A DNA stretch of 61,616 nt from RGIG1959 sp964564305 (GTDB taxonomy: Bacteria; Bacillota; Clostridia; Oscillospirales; Acutalibacteraceae). Each line of letters opens with the position of its first letter. Position 1 is the first letter of the stretch. The translations under genes and the position numbers were made by a program. The notes under the pieces are model-generated. The model was given only the letters and a program-made list of their open reading frames with translations, was not told the origin of the DNA and made no database searches. The stretch covers positions 1 through 61,616 of the forward strand of contig CAZMAM010000004.1 in assembly GCA_964564305.1 (NCBI GenBank), read 5' to 3'. Of this stretch, positions 32,879 to 41,240 are shown piece by piece.

Positions 32879-35800
32879 CTATGCGATTGTTTTTCCGCTT
32901 GCAATGAGATAGACGGTTAAGACATCTTCGATATCCACCCGGCCGTCTCTGTTCACATCGGCGCCGGCCGGCGGATTTTCGTTTGCGAGCGCATTATAAA
33001 AACCGATATAAAAGTCTTGCGCTTCCGCTGTGCTGATTTCTCCGTCGCCATTGGTATCCACCGCACCAAACGAACCATCCGCGTCGGAAAGCGGAATAAA
33101 TTCAAATCCATTGGCATTGGCGTATTCTTCCGCCGCTGTTCTGGCATAGCCGTAGACGGTAAAATCGGGGTAAGGAAAATCGGGATCTCCAAAATAACCA
33201 TCGGAATATCCAAAGGCTTCCTGACCAATTTCCGTAACAGAGGCCGGAATACTGACAGATTTAAGAGAATTGCAAAAATGAAATGCATAATCCTCAACGG
33301 TTTTTACACCGTTTCCAATCGTGACCTGAGAAAGGGAAGAACACCAGTAAAAGGCCGCTGCCCCAATTGTTGTTACACTATCCGAAATCGTGACCGAAGT
33401 AAGTGAACGGCACACCTGAAAGGCATACTTGGGGATTGCTGTTACATTGTTCCCAATGCAGACAGAAGTAAGGGAATTGCAGGAATGAAATGCCCCTTCA
33501 TCGATAGTTTTGACACTGTCCGGAACGGTATAAGCGCCTTCTTTTGCGTATGGATACCGTATCAGTTCGGTTGCCTCTTTATTGAAAAGCACACCGTCAA
33601 TATCACAGTAATACGCATTTTTTTCACTGACATGAATGGCTGTAAGTGAACTGCAACTGGAAAATGGGATCAGATCAATGGTTGTCACACTCTCCCCGAA
33701 TGTGAGCGAGGCAATTGGGGTGAAACTAAAGGCATTTTCTTCAATTGTCGCCACATTTCCCTCAAAGGCAACCGAAGTGAGAGCAGAACAATCGCTAAAG
33801 GCACCGTATCCGATCGACTGCACACCCTTTCCAAAGGTCACCTGCGAAAGCGAATTACACCATTGAAAGGCAAATTCGCCGATGGTCTTCACACTGTCCG
33901 GAATATCGATTGAAGCAAGCAATTGACAATTTTCAAAAGCGCGTTCCCCGATGGAAGTTACGCTCTCGCCGATTATGACCGAAGCGAGTGACGAACATTC
34001 GTTAAAAGCAGAATCTCCGATTGACGTTACACGATTCGGAACGGTAACAGAGGTAAGCGAGGAGCATCCATAAAAAGCATCATCGCCAATGGACGTTAAA
34101 CTTTCGGGTAAATCAATTGAAGCGAGTAAGGCACAACCATGAAAAACATCATTTCCAATTGCTGTTATCTGATTTGGAAGAGCAATAGAAGTTAGTGAAG
34201 AACAATAAGAAAAAGTGTTATTTCCAATAGACGTCACACCGTCTGGAATATCCATGGAAGCGAGTGCGGAGCAATTGGAAAAGGCTCCGCCTGCAATAGA
34301 TGTCACACTTTCGGGAAGATCAATCTCGGTGAGTGCAGAACAGCCGGAAAAAGCACTGCCTCCAATGGATGTCAAGCGGTCGGGTAAATCTATCGCAGCG
34401 AGCGAAGACCAACCGGAAAAAGCACCTCCACCGATTTTGGTTACAGAATCGGGGATTGAAACAGACTCAACCGAAGCCAATCCAGAAAAAGCATTTGCCT
34501 CAATTTCTGTGGTTCCGTCTCTAACAGTCAGGCTTTTCAATGACGGAAAAGCCCAAGAAGTAAGTATACACGAACCGCTTCCCGAAACGGTTACCGATGT
34601 GACGGAGCTGCCGCCATAGAACATTGAACCCTCAACGGTAGTGATGCCGTTTCCAATGGTCATCGAACTCAGCCCGGTACAGTTGATCAAAGCTTGATCC
34701 TTAATAGTGGTTACACTGTCAGGAATGGTCAATGAGGAAAGCAAAATACTATTGGCAAAAGATTGATAAGCGAGTGTGGTCACACCGTCCGGAATGGTGT
34801 ACGCCCCCTTCCTGCCGGGGGGATACTGTTTCAGTTCGGTCTGGTCTTTATTAAATAACACGCCATCAATGTCACATATGTCCGGATTTGCGTCATCAAC
34901 ATGAATTGCGGTCAGTGCAGGACAAGTCGACAGGCCGAAAAACGAATTGATATTTGCCGGAATGGTTAATTCGGTAAGGCCTGTGCATCCGGAAAAGTTT
35001 AAATCTCCATACCCTTCTCCTAACTCTTCGTTAAGATATGAAATCACGCTGTCCGGAATGGTAAACGGGCCCTGTTTCGCATAGGGATACTGTTCAAGCC
35101 GTGTTTTTTCTTTGTTGAACAGCACCCCGTCGATATCGCAATAATATTCATTTTGTTCGCTGACATAAATTGCCGTGAGAGAACTGCAACCGGAAAAAGG
35201 TGTGTCCAAATAAGAACCATGATAAATGTCGATTGATGTTAAATTCTTTCCAATGGTCAGTGAGGTGAGCAATAAACAATTGGAAAAAGCACCATCTTTG
35301 ACAGTCGTCACGCTGTCCGGAATATCGTACGCACCCGGTTTAGCACCGGGATACCGTATGAGCTGCGTGCGGTCTTTACTGAATAGCACTCCATCGATAT
35401 CGCAGTAATCTACATTCTGCTCACCGACATAAATCGCGGTAAGAGCACTGCACCTTTCAAAATAAGAGCCGTCAAGAAAACCATATGTCATACTGTCCGG
35501 AACGGTCACAGAAGTAAGAGAATTGCAATCGTAAAAGGCATAAGGGTGCATATCTATCACACTGTCCGGGATGGTGTATGCGCCTTGCCTGGCAAACGGG
35601 TACTGATTTAATTGAGTTTTATCCTTATTGAATAACACCCCATCGATATCACAATAATATGCATTTTGCTCGCTGACATAAATCGAGTTAAGGGAACGGC
35701 AACCTGAAAAAAGAGAATAAAACTCAAAACCATATCGATCGTCCAATCCGGCGCCAATGGTCACCGAAACAAGTGCGGAACAATTTGCGAATGCACTATA

Positions 35801-36235
35801 TCCGATGTATGTCACGTTGTCCGGGATAATCACCGAAGTGAGAGAGGCACAGCCTTCAAAAGCCTGATCGCCTATAGATGTCACACTGTCTGGAAGATCA
35901 ATCGCAGCAAGTGAAGAACAACCGTAAAACGCAGATGAACCGATAGCGGTTACGCTGTCCGGAATAATAACGGAAATAAGAGAAGTGTTTTCTGAAAAAG
36001 CGTATTCGATCATCGTCACAAGATGTCCGTCTACTTTCCCGGGAATTTCCACGTGTTCGCTGTTTCCATAATACCCAGTAATATCCGCCGTGCCGTCATC
36101 CAACACTTCGTACTCCCACTCATCGCCGGAATCGGTTTGTGCCGATACCGGCGCCATACTCCCCGCCGGGACGGCGCACAGCAGCAGCGCCACGGCGGCA
36201 AGCACCGCCAGCAGCTTTTTTCCCGCTTTTTTCAT
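32879..36235 (-). CDS. Secreted BspA-type leucine-rich repeat protein with dockerin-like C-terminus
   Basis: A 1118-residue exported protein. Residues 1-33 are a signal peptide (basic MKKAGKK, hydrophobic core, cleavage near SAQ). Most of the chain is more than twenty LRR_5/BspA repeats of the form IPDSVTSIGxxAFxxCSSLTS. Five inserted modules of a second kind (CDIDGVLFNK, then L-x-x-YP and GAYTIPD) sit among them. The C-terminal 60 residues have two calcium-loop repeats, DTNGDGEISTAEA and DVNRDGRVDIEDV, as in type I dockerins of ruminococcal cellulosomes. It likely binds surfaces or docks onto a cohesin-bearing scaffold; no cohesin gene is in the window. AAGGAGGT lies nine bases before the ATG. 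Confidence 0.92.
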   Translation of the reverse strand: MKKAGKKLLAVLAAVALLLCAVPAGSMAPVSAQTDSGDEWEYEVLDDGTADITGYYGNSEHVEIPGKVDGHLVTMIEYAFSENTSLISVIIPDSVTAIGSSAFYGCSSLAAIDLPDSVTSIGDQAFEGCASLTSVIIPDNVTYIGYSAFANCSALVSVTIGAGLDDRYGFEFYSLFSGCRSLNSIYVSEQNAYYCDIDGVLFNKDKTQLNQYPFARQGAYTIPDSVIDMHPYAFYDCNSLTSVTVPDSMTYGFLDGSYFERCSALTAIYVGEQNVDYCDIDGVLFSKDRTQLIRYPGAKPGAYDIPDSVTTVKDGAFSNCLLLTSLTIGKNLTSIDIYHGSYLDTPFSGCSSLTAIYVSEQNEYYCDIDGVLFNKEKTRLEQYPYAKQGPFTIPDSVISYLNEELGEGYGDLNFSGCTGLTELTIPANINSFFGLSTCPALTAIHVDDANPDICDIDGVLFNKDQTELKQYPPGRKGAYTIPDGVTTLAYQSFANSILLSSLTIPDSVTTIKDQALINCTGLSSMTIGNGITTVEGSMFYGGSSVTSVTVSGSGSCILTSWAFPSLKSLTVRDGTTEIEANAFSGLASVESVSIPDSVTKIGGGAFSGWSSLAAIDLPDRLTSIGGSAFSGCSALTEIDLPESVTSIAGGAFSNCSALASMDIPDGVTSIGNNTFSYCSSLTSIALPNQITAIGNDVFHGCALLASIDLPESLTSIGDDAFYGCSSLTSVTVPNRVTSIGDSAFNECSSLASVIIGESVTSIGERAFENCQLLASIDIPDSVKTIGEFAFQWCNSLSQVTFGKGVQSIGYGAFSDCSALTSVAFEGNVATIEENAFSFTPIASLTFGESVTTIDLIPFSSCSSLTAIHVSEKNAYYCDIDGVLFNKEATELIRYPYAKEGAYTVPDSVKTIDEGAFHSCNSLTSVCIGNNVTAIPKYAFQVCRSLTSVTISDSVTTIGAAAFYWCSSLSQVTIGNGVKTVEDYAFHFCNSLKSVSIPASVTEIGQEAFGYSDGYFGDPDFPYPDFTVYGYARTAAEEYANANGFEFIPLSDADGSFGAVDTNGDGEISTAEAQDFYIGFYNALANENPPAGADVNRDGRVDIEDVLTVYLIASGKTIA

Positions 36236-36580
36236 ATTGCAAGAACCTCCTTAAAATCAAAATTCCCCGACAGCCAGGCGGGATGCAGGAATCTCACTTC
36301 TGCCGCACTTTTGCCCGCTTTGCCACCGAGGTATAAAAACAGCCGCTGTTTGGCGCACCGAATAACCGGCAAACCGAACAGCGGCTGGACAGACCTATTT
36401 TTTTATTTTCCGCAAAATTGCCTAAATGCTCACAAAGTACCCCCCCCCATATGCGCAGAAATGAAAACAAATTTCGCCATTGGGAGGCACTCCTTTCTTG
36501 AGAAACTGCCCAAAGTATACCACGCAAAACCGAACGCTGTCAAGCGAATTTTGCGGAAATTTCGGGCATATAGCATCATA
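36236..36580. other. Intergenic region between the LRR protein and the ROK-like gene
   Basis: This 345-base stretch contains the terminator at 36340-36387 and the leader of the LRR gene. I see no further gene and no convincing promoter, although the LRR gene must have one between 36250 and 36335. Confidence 0.5.
36340..36387 (-). terminator. Terminator downstream of the ROK-like gene
   Basis: CAGCCGCTGTT pairs with AACAGCGGCTG around a 26-base loop; the minus-strand exit is TTTTTAT. It lies about 190 bases after the stop codon. The plus-strand exit also has a T7 run a little further on. Confidence 0.7.
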
Positions 36581-37966
36581 TCATGAAATCTGCGGCAAAG
36601 AGGCGGCGGCAACCGACTGACCTACACGGCGAATTTTTTCGTCCGGCAGATGCAGCGCAATTCCGGTGAGCTCGGGATATTCCTCGCGGATAACCCGCTT
36701 GGCCTCTCCCAGAATAATCTCGCCGCCCTCGCCGGACATCACGCGTCCCAGCAGCAGCACATGCGCAATATCGTAATACATCGCGTAAAAAGCCAAAGTA
36801 TGCCCGAGATAAACGCCGACGGAACGGTAAATGTCGCGGGCGGATTCGCTGCCCTGCTCCATGCGGGATTGCACCGCCTTCAGTTTTTCGGCGGGGGAAA
36901 GAGATTCATCCAAAACAATCCCGCCGCGCGGCGCCAGTTTGATGACGCTGTCCTGAGAAAAATATTTCACCCCGCAGCCCCGGTCTCCCGACCATTCGTC
37001 CGTCATCGCATCTTCCTGCAAATCCACCGGGGCAAACGCCAATTCGTTCAGCCAACCGGTGATATTGCCTTCTTTGTCCACATATCCGACTGCTTCGGAC
37101 GTTCCCATCGCGATACCGAGAATTTCGTTTTCCTCAAGACTCATCGCCCCGGCAAGCGCCGTGACGTCTCCGTCGTTGACCACCTGAAGCGGAACATCGC
37201 CGATTTCTTTGGCGGCGCGGATATAAATATCCTTCACCTTAAGGTCAAACAAATCGCGGGGAACCTTTAAAAAGAGGGAAGCCACCATGGCCCGGTTATC
37301 CACATAGATTCCGGCGGAAGATACGCCGATGGCGTCCACGCGGGGCATTTTGGACGCCGCAGACCGAAAAGCGGAAACAATGCCCTGAAAATGATATTCC
37401 GGATCGGCATTGGTTTTCGGAAACCACACCACTTCTTCAGAATACACCGGCTCACCGTCTATCACCGCGGAAACCTTCCGGTCGCTGCCTCCCGCATCGA
37501 ACCCGATGCGGCACCCGTCCAGATGCCGCCCGATCGGCTGCGCCCCGGATTTTGCAAGCGGCGCCGATGCCAGCGGGAGAGATTCCACCATAAACGGTTT
37601 TTCGTACACATTGCTCATAAAATCGGCATCGAATTCCCGGGCTCCGCCCGGCGCATAGGTTTTCGCAATATACGCAGCCATCTCCTCATCGCCGCAAATG
37701 CACACCTTCCAGCCGCCGTATGCCCACAGCATCATCTTCACCGTACGCTCCACATACACACGGTCGGCCGCTGCCATGCGGCCGTTTGCGTGAATCCGCA
37801 CCAGACAGGTCTGGATACATCCGCCGTTGCGCTCCACCGCAATCACCAGTTCTTTACCGTCTTTCGCCGATGCCTCAAACGCCTTGCAAAAGGCCGCCAT
37901 CGGGATAAATCCTTGATCTAACGCCGGTAAATTCTTCACCGAAAATGTTAACCCGTAAGCCTCCAT
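36581..37966 (-). CDS. ROK-like ASKHA-fold protein with an extra N-terminal domain
   Basis: A 461-residue protein. From about residue 155 it shows an actin/hexokinase-like ATP fold: IGFDAGGSDRKVSAVIDG (phosphate-1 loop), DAIGVSSAGIYVDNR, VVNDGDVTALAG and LGIAMGTSEAVGYV. These resemble ROK-family sugar kinases, but the ROK zinc motif is not evident. The first 150 residues form a separate domain that I do not recognise. It could be a kinase, a sugar-sensing protein or another ASKHA ATPase. ATG at 37966 has GGGAGG nine bases upstream; the frame continues to 38155 but covers the promoter at 38000-38028. Confidence 0.65.
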   Translation of the reverse strand: MEAYGLTFSVKNLPALDQGFIPMAAFCKAFEASAKDGKELVIAVERNGGCIQTCLVRIHANGRMAAADRVYVERTVKMMLWAYGGWKVCICGDEEMAAYIAKTYAPGGAREFDADFMSNVYEKPFMVESLPLASAPLAKSGAQPIGRHLDGCRIGFDAGGSDRKVSAVIDGEPVYSEEVVWFPKTNADPEYHFQGIVSAFRSAASKMPRVDAIGVSSAGIYVDNRAMVASLFLKVPRDLFDLKVKDIYIRAAKEIGDVPLQVVNDGDVTALAGAMSLEENEILGIAMGTSEAVGYVDKEGNITGWLNELAFAPVDLQEDAMTDEWSGDRGCGVKYFSQDSVIKLAPRGGIVLDESLSPAEKLKAVQSRMEQGSESARDIYRSVGVYLGHTLAFYAMYYDIAHVLLLGRVMSGEGGEIILGEAKRVIREEYPELTGIALHLPDEKIRRVGQSVAAASLPQIS

Positions 37967-37999
37967 GGACGTCTGCCTCCCTTGATAATCTGTATGCTC

Positions 38000-38028
38000 A
38001 TCATACCAAAACCCGGGGCGTTTCTCAA
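38000..38028 (-). promoter_or_regulatory. Sigma-A promoter of the ROK-like gene
   Basis: On the minus strand TTGAGA (38028-38023) and TATGAT (38005-38000) are 17 bases apart, 34 bases upstream of the ATG. Confidence 0.78.
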
Positions 38029-38066
38029 GTGGAAAACCCAAAATTTTTGTCGCTTTCGATGCCGGA

Positions 38067-38080
38067 TTTTTCCGGAAAAA
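38067..38080. promoter_or_regulatory. Palindrome in a divergent promoter region
   Basis: TTTTTCCGGAAAAA is a perfect 14-base palindrome between the two divergent promoters (38000-38028 and 38115-38143). It could be an operator shared by the ROK-like gene and the cinA-metal transport operon. No regulator is identified. Confidence 0.35.
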
Positions 38081-38114
38081 ATTTTGAAAAATCGAACAAT
38101 TTTCCCATTTTCCC

Positions 38115-38143
38115 TTGCATTTTTTCATAAGGTATGCTATTCT
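38115..38143 (+). promoter_or_regulatory. Sigma-A promoter of the cinA-metal transport operon
   Basis: TTGCAT at 38115 and TATTCT at 38138 are 17 bases apart, with TGC before the -10 (extended -10). The first gene starts 115 bases downstream. I see no classic Zur palindrome. Confidence 0.65.
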
Positions 38144-38257
38144 TTGTAACAGCAAATTCTATAAATCTCGAATATGAGTTTACGAGTTTTGGAATTTAAG
38201 GCACAAAAAGCCAAGTGCGCGCAGCCGCAAAAAGTATTCTTTTTGGGAGGGAACGGC

Positions 38258-38764
38258 ATGTCGGCATTGGAACAGCGGGCGGTCGCCATGCTTAAGGCCG
38301 CCGGAAAAACGGCGGCAACGGCGGAATCCTGCACGGGAGGGCTGCTCAGCGCCCGGCTGACTTCCGTACCCGGCGCGTCCGAGGTGTTTTCCTGCGGCAT
38401 CTGTGCGTATTCGGCAAATCAAAAACACCGCTTGCTGAACGTTCCCGAGGAAATCATCGCCCGCACGGGAACGGTGAGCGCCGAAACGGCCTCGGCCATG
38501 GCGTGCGGGGTGCGAAGCCTTGCGCGGGCCGATTACGGTATTTCCGTTACCGGCGCCGCGGGGCCGGATCCCTGCGAGGGGCACCCGCCCGGGACGGTAT
38601 TCATCGCCGTGTGCGGGGAAAGCGGCTCCGAAATTCGCGCCCTGCATCTGCGCGGAAACCGGGAACAAATCCGCTCTCAAACCGTTGATCGGGCATTGGA
38701 ACTGCTGCTTGCCGTGCTCGCCGGGAAATGCCCGGAAAATTCACCCGAAGGACGGTTATCATGA
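38258..38764 (+). CDS. pncC: CinA C-terminal-type nicotinamide-nucleotide amidase
   Basis: A 168-residue stand-alone CinA C-domain (PncC), which deamidates NMN in pyridine nucleotide salvage. TAATAESCTGGLLSARLTSVPGAS is present in pieces as the catalytic Ser/Lys region, followed by YSANQKHRLLNV and YGISVTGAAGPD, then PPGTVFIAV, all standard motifs. GGGAGG lies seven bases before the ATG at 38258. It overlaps the next gene by four bases (ATGA), an unusual coupling of NAD salvage to metal transport. Confidence 0.92.
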   Translation: MSALEQRAVAMLKAAGKTAATAESCTGGLLSARLTSVPGASEVFSCGICAYSANQKHRLLNVPEEIIARTGTVSAETASAMACGVRSLARADYGISVTGAAGPDPCEGHPPGTVFIAVCGESGSEIRALHLRGNREQIRSQTVDRALELLLAVLAGKCPENSPEGRLS

Positions 38765-39663
38765 CACATCCTTTTTTGAAATCCACGCTGCTGCTCGCCG
38801 TCATTGCGCTGATCGCCCTTGGATTGATTGCCGTGAGCGTCCCCGCCGCCGAAGACAGAGACGCGTTTACCGTGGCGGCGGGTTTTTACCCGGTATATGT
38901 CGCCGTGCTCAATGTGGCGGGTGAGGTACCGGGCGTAAAGGCGGTCAATCTGGCGGGTTCTTTGCGGGGATGCGCACACGATTACCAGATGAGCCCCTCG
39001 GATCGGGAAAAATTGAACGAAGCGGATATTGTGGTCAAAAACGGCGCGGGTGCGGAACCGTTTTTGGATCAGGGAAATTTTAAAAAACCCGTCGTCGATC
39101 TTTCCCGCGGTCAGGAACTGCTGCCCGCGCTCAATACGGACGAAGCGGAATATAACGCCCATTTCTGGGTTTCTCCCGTGCGGTACCGGGCGCAAATTCT
39201 CGCCCTACGCGACGGTCTTGCCGAAGCGGATCCCGCGCATGCCGAACAATACCGCGAAAACGCGGACGGATATCTGGAAAAAATCGACGCGATCGGCGCC
39301 CGTCTGCAGCGCGCCTCCGGGTTGCTTTCCGGGCGGGAAATCGCGGTATTTCACGATTCGCTCGCGTATTTGGCGCAGGATCTTTCTCTTCCGGTCATTT
39401 GCTCCCTGGGGCTGGGAGAAGAATCCGGCGTATCCGCTTATACGCTTCGCCGGGCGGAGAACGCCTTAAAAGGAAAAGACGCCGTTTTTCTGACCGACGC
39501 ACAGTATACCGATCTGCCGTACCGGTACCTGCAAAGCATCCCAAAGCGCTGCGCCGTCATCTCGGCGGACACCTGTGTATCCCCGGGAAACGGGCCGGAT
39601 AAAGACCGATGGATCGAAGCGATGAACGCGCTTTGCGCGGGTTTGGAGGAGGCGGCGAAATGA
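38761..39663 (+). CDS. Metal ABC transporter, substrate-binding protein (ZnuA-like)
   Basis: A 300-residue extracytoplasmic protein of the cluster A-I family that binds zinc or manganese. An N-terminal hydrophobic signal (FLKSTLLLAVIALIALGLI) lacks a lipobox cysteine, so it may be membrane-anchored. Metal ligands are recognisable in CAHDYQMSPSDREKL, NAHFWVSPVRY and AVFHDSLAYLAQDL (three histidines); the fourth ligand is near the C-terminus. A His-rich loop typical of zinc-specific ZnuA is missing, so the metal is uncertain. It overlaps both neighbours by four bases. Confidence 0.88.
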   Translation: MTHPFLKSTLLLAVIALIALGLIAVSVPAAEDRDAFTVAAGFYPVYVAVLNVAGEVPGVKAVNLAGSLRGCAHDYQMSPSDREKLNEADIVVKNGAGAEPFLDQGNFKKPVVDLSRGQELLPALNTDEAEYNAHFWVSPVRYRAQILALRDGLAEADPAHAEQYRENADGYLEKIDAIGARLQRASGLLSGREIAVFHDSLAYLAQDLSLPVICSLGLGEESGVSAYTLRRAENALKGKDAVFLTDAQYTDLPYRYLQSIPKRCAVISADTCVSPGNGPDKDRWIEAMNALCAGLEEAAK

Positions 39664-40403
39664 GCGGACCGTGCGGGCTGCACTGCCTGCGCATTGAAAA
39701 TCTCACGGTAAAGCGCCACGGCGCGGTCATTGTGGACAATGTCAGTCTGCACGCCCATTGCGGGGAAGTCACCGCCTTAATCGGGAGAAACGGCGCGGGA
39801 AAATCCACGCTGATGCGTGCATTGGTGGGTGAGCTGCCATACAGCGGAAAAGTGACCTTCAGCGGTCACGACGGGGAGCCCACCCCCCGGTTGCCGAAAT
39901 GCGGGTATGTGCCGCAGACGCTTTCGGTGGATCCCGCCTCCCCCATCACCGTTTCGGAACTGCTTTTGTGTTACCATACCCGCTGGCCGGTTTTTTTGCC
40001 CCGCCGCAAATCGGATGAAGAAAAGCTCCGGGCTCAGCTTGCGCGGTTCGGAGCGGAGCATCTGGCAGACAGCCGGCTGAGTTCGCTCTCGGGAGGGGAG
40101 CGGCAGCGCGTGCTGCTCGCTCTGGCCGCGCTGCGCAAGCCGGATTTGCTCCTTCTGGACGAACCGGCCGCCGGCATGGATCGCGAAGGGCTGAAAGATT
40201 TTTACCGGCTCATCGATAAGTTTGCGGCGGAGGATCTGCTGATATTGCTGATCTCCCACGATCTCGGCTATGTCCGCTCCCGGGCGGATCGCGCGGTTCT
40301 GATGGAAAACGGCAAGGTGGCGGCATGCGGGAAACCGCAGGAGGTCTTTGCCTCCCGCTCCTTTGCGCAGGCGTTTCCGGAAATGGGAGAGGATGCTCTA
40401 TGA
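39660..40403 (+). CDS. Metal ABC transporter, ATP-binding protein (ZnuC-like)
   Basis: A 247-residue ABC ATPase. GRNGAGKSTLMRALVGEL is Walker A, YVPQT the Q loop, LSSLSGGERQRVLLALAA the signature, LLLLDEPAAGMD the Walker B and ISHDLGYV the switch His. It powers the adjacent permease. ATG at 39660 overlaps the preceding stop and follows GGAGGAGG. Confidence 0.93.
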   Translation: MSGPCGLHCLRIENLTVKRHGAVIVDNVSLHAHCGEVTALIGRNGAGKSTLMRALVGELPYSGKVTFSGHDGEPTPRLPKCGYVPQTLSVDPASPITVSELLLCYHTRWPVFLPRRKSDEEKLRAQLARFGAEHLADSRLSSLSGGERQRVLLALAALRKPDLLLLDEPAAGMDREGLKDFYRLIDKFAAEDLLILLISHDLGYVRSRADRAVLMENGKVAACGKPQEVFASRSFAQAFPEMGEDAL

Positions 40404-41203
40404 CGGCGTTTTGGGATTACGATTTCATGCGTCTGGCGCTGCTCGCCGTCGTGCTGATTATGCCACTTTTTGCCCTGCTGGGCACCATGGTGGTGCACAA
40501 CGGCATGTCTTTTTTTTCGGACGCGCTGGGGCACTCGGCGCTGGCCGGCGTTGGCATCGGCGCACTGCTCGGATTCGCCGACGCACAGTGGCCGATGCTG
40601 ATTTTCGCGGTTATTTTCGCTTTGCTGATGGAACAGGTCAGGCGGCACAGCGCCGATTCGGCGGATACGGTCATCGGTGTATTTTCCTCATGCGGTGTGG
40701 CGCTGGGGCTGGTATTGCTCTCAAAATCCGGCGGATACCAAAATACCCAAAGCCTGCTGATCGGCGATATTCTGAACATCTCCCCCGATTTGCTGATCCC
40801 GCTCGCGATAGCGCTTGCGGCGGTAATCGGTTTTTGGCTGCTATGCTTTAACCGGCTGCTGGCAACCAGTGTCAGCCCGGCACTGGCCCGCAGCCGCGGG
40901 TTTCACACGGGGATTTACAACAGCCTGTTTGCGGCGGCAACGGCGGCGGCGGTCATGCTCTGTATTCGCTTGGTCGGCCTGCTGCTGATCAACGCCATGC
41001 TGATTCTCCCCGCCGCGGCGGCGCGCAATGTTGCCCGTTCGATGCGCAGTTACCTGGTTCTGGCGATAATCTTCGGAGTATTTTCCGGCATTGTGGGAAC
41101 AGTGCTCTCGTTTTATCTGGCGGTAGCGACCGGGCCCGCCATCGTCCTGTGCGCGGCGGCGGTTTATTTCGGAACGCTGCTGCTGCGCAAAAGCGGCGGT
41201 TAA
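40400..41203 (+). CDS. Metal ABC transporter, permease (ZnuB-like)
   Basis: A 267-residue membrane protein with eight or nine helices of the ABC-3 family. DALGHSALAGVGIGALLGF after the second helix and the later LLINAMLILPAAAARNVAR are the conserved family segments. It forms the channel of the metal importer with the two preceding genes. The start at 40400 overlaps the ATPase stop (ATGA). Confidence 0.93.
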   Translation: MTAFWDYDFMRLALLAVVLIMPLFALLGTMVVHNGMSFFSDALGHSALAGVGIGALLGFADAQWPMLIFAVIFALLMEQVRRHSADSADTVIGVFSSCGVALGLVLLSKSGGYQNTQSLLIGDILNISPDLLIPLAIALAAVIGFWLLCFNRLLATSVSPALARSRGFHTGIYNSLFAAATAAAVMLCIRLVGLLLINAMLILPAAAARNVARSMRSYLVLAIIFGVFSGIVGTVLSFYLAVATGPAIVLCAAAVYFGTLLLRKSGG

Positions 41204-41240
41204 ACCGGTTCGGAAAACAAAAAAAGCGAGGCGAAAAAAA

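Noticed and set aside
32900..36100. Repetitive DNA considered as a CRISPR or satellite array
   Set aside because: The repeats keep a continuous reading frame and encode leucine-rich repeats of about 23 residues with variable sequence; there are no identical direct repeats with unique spacers.
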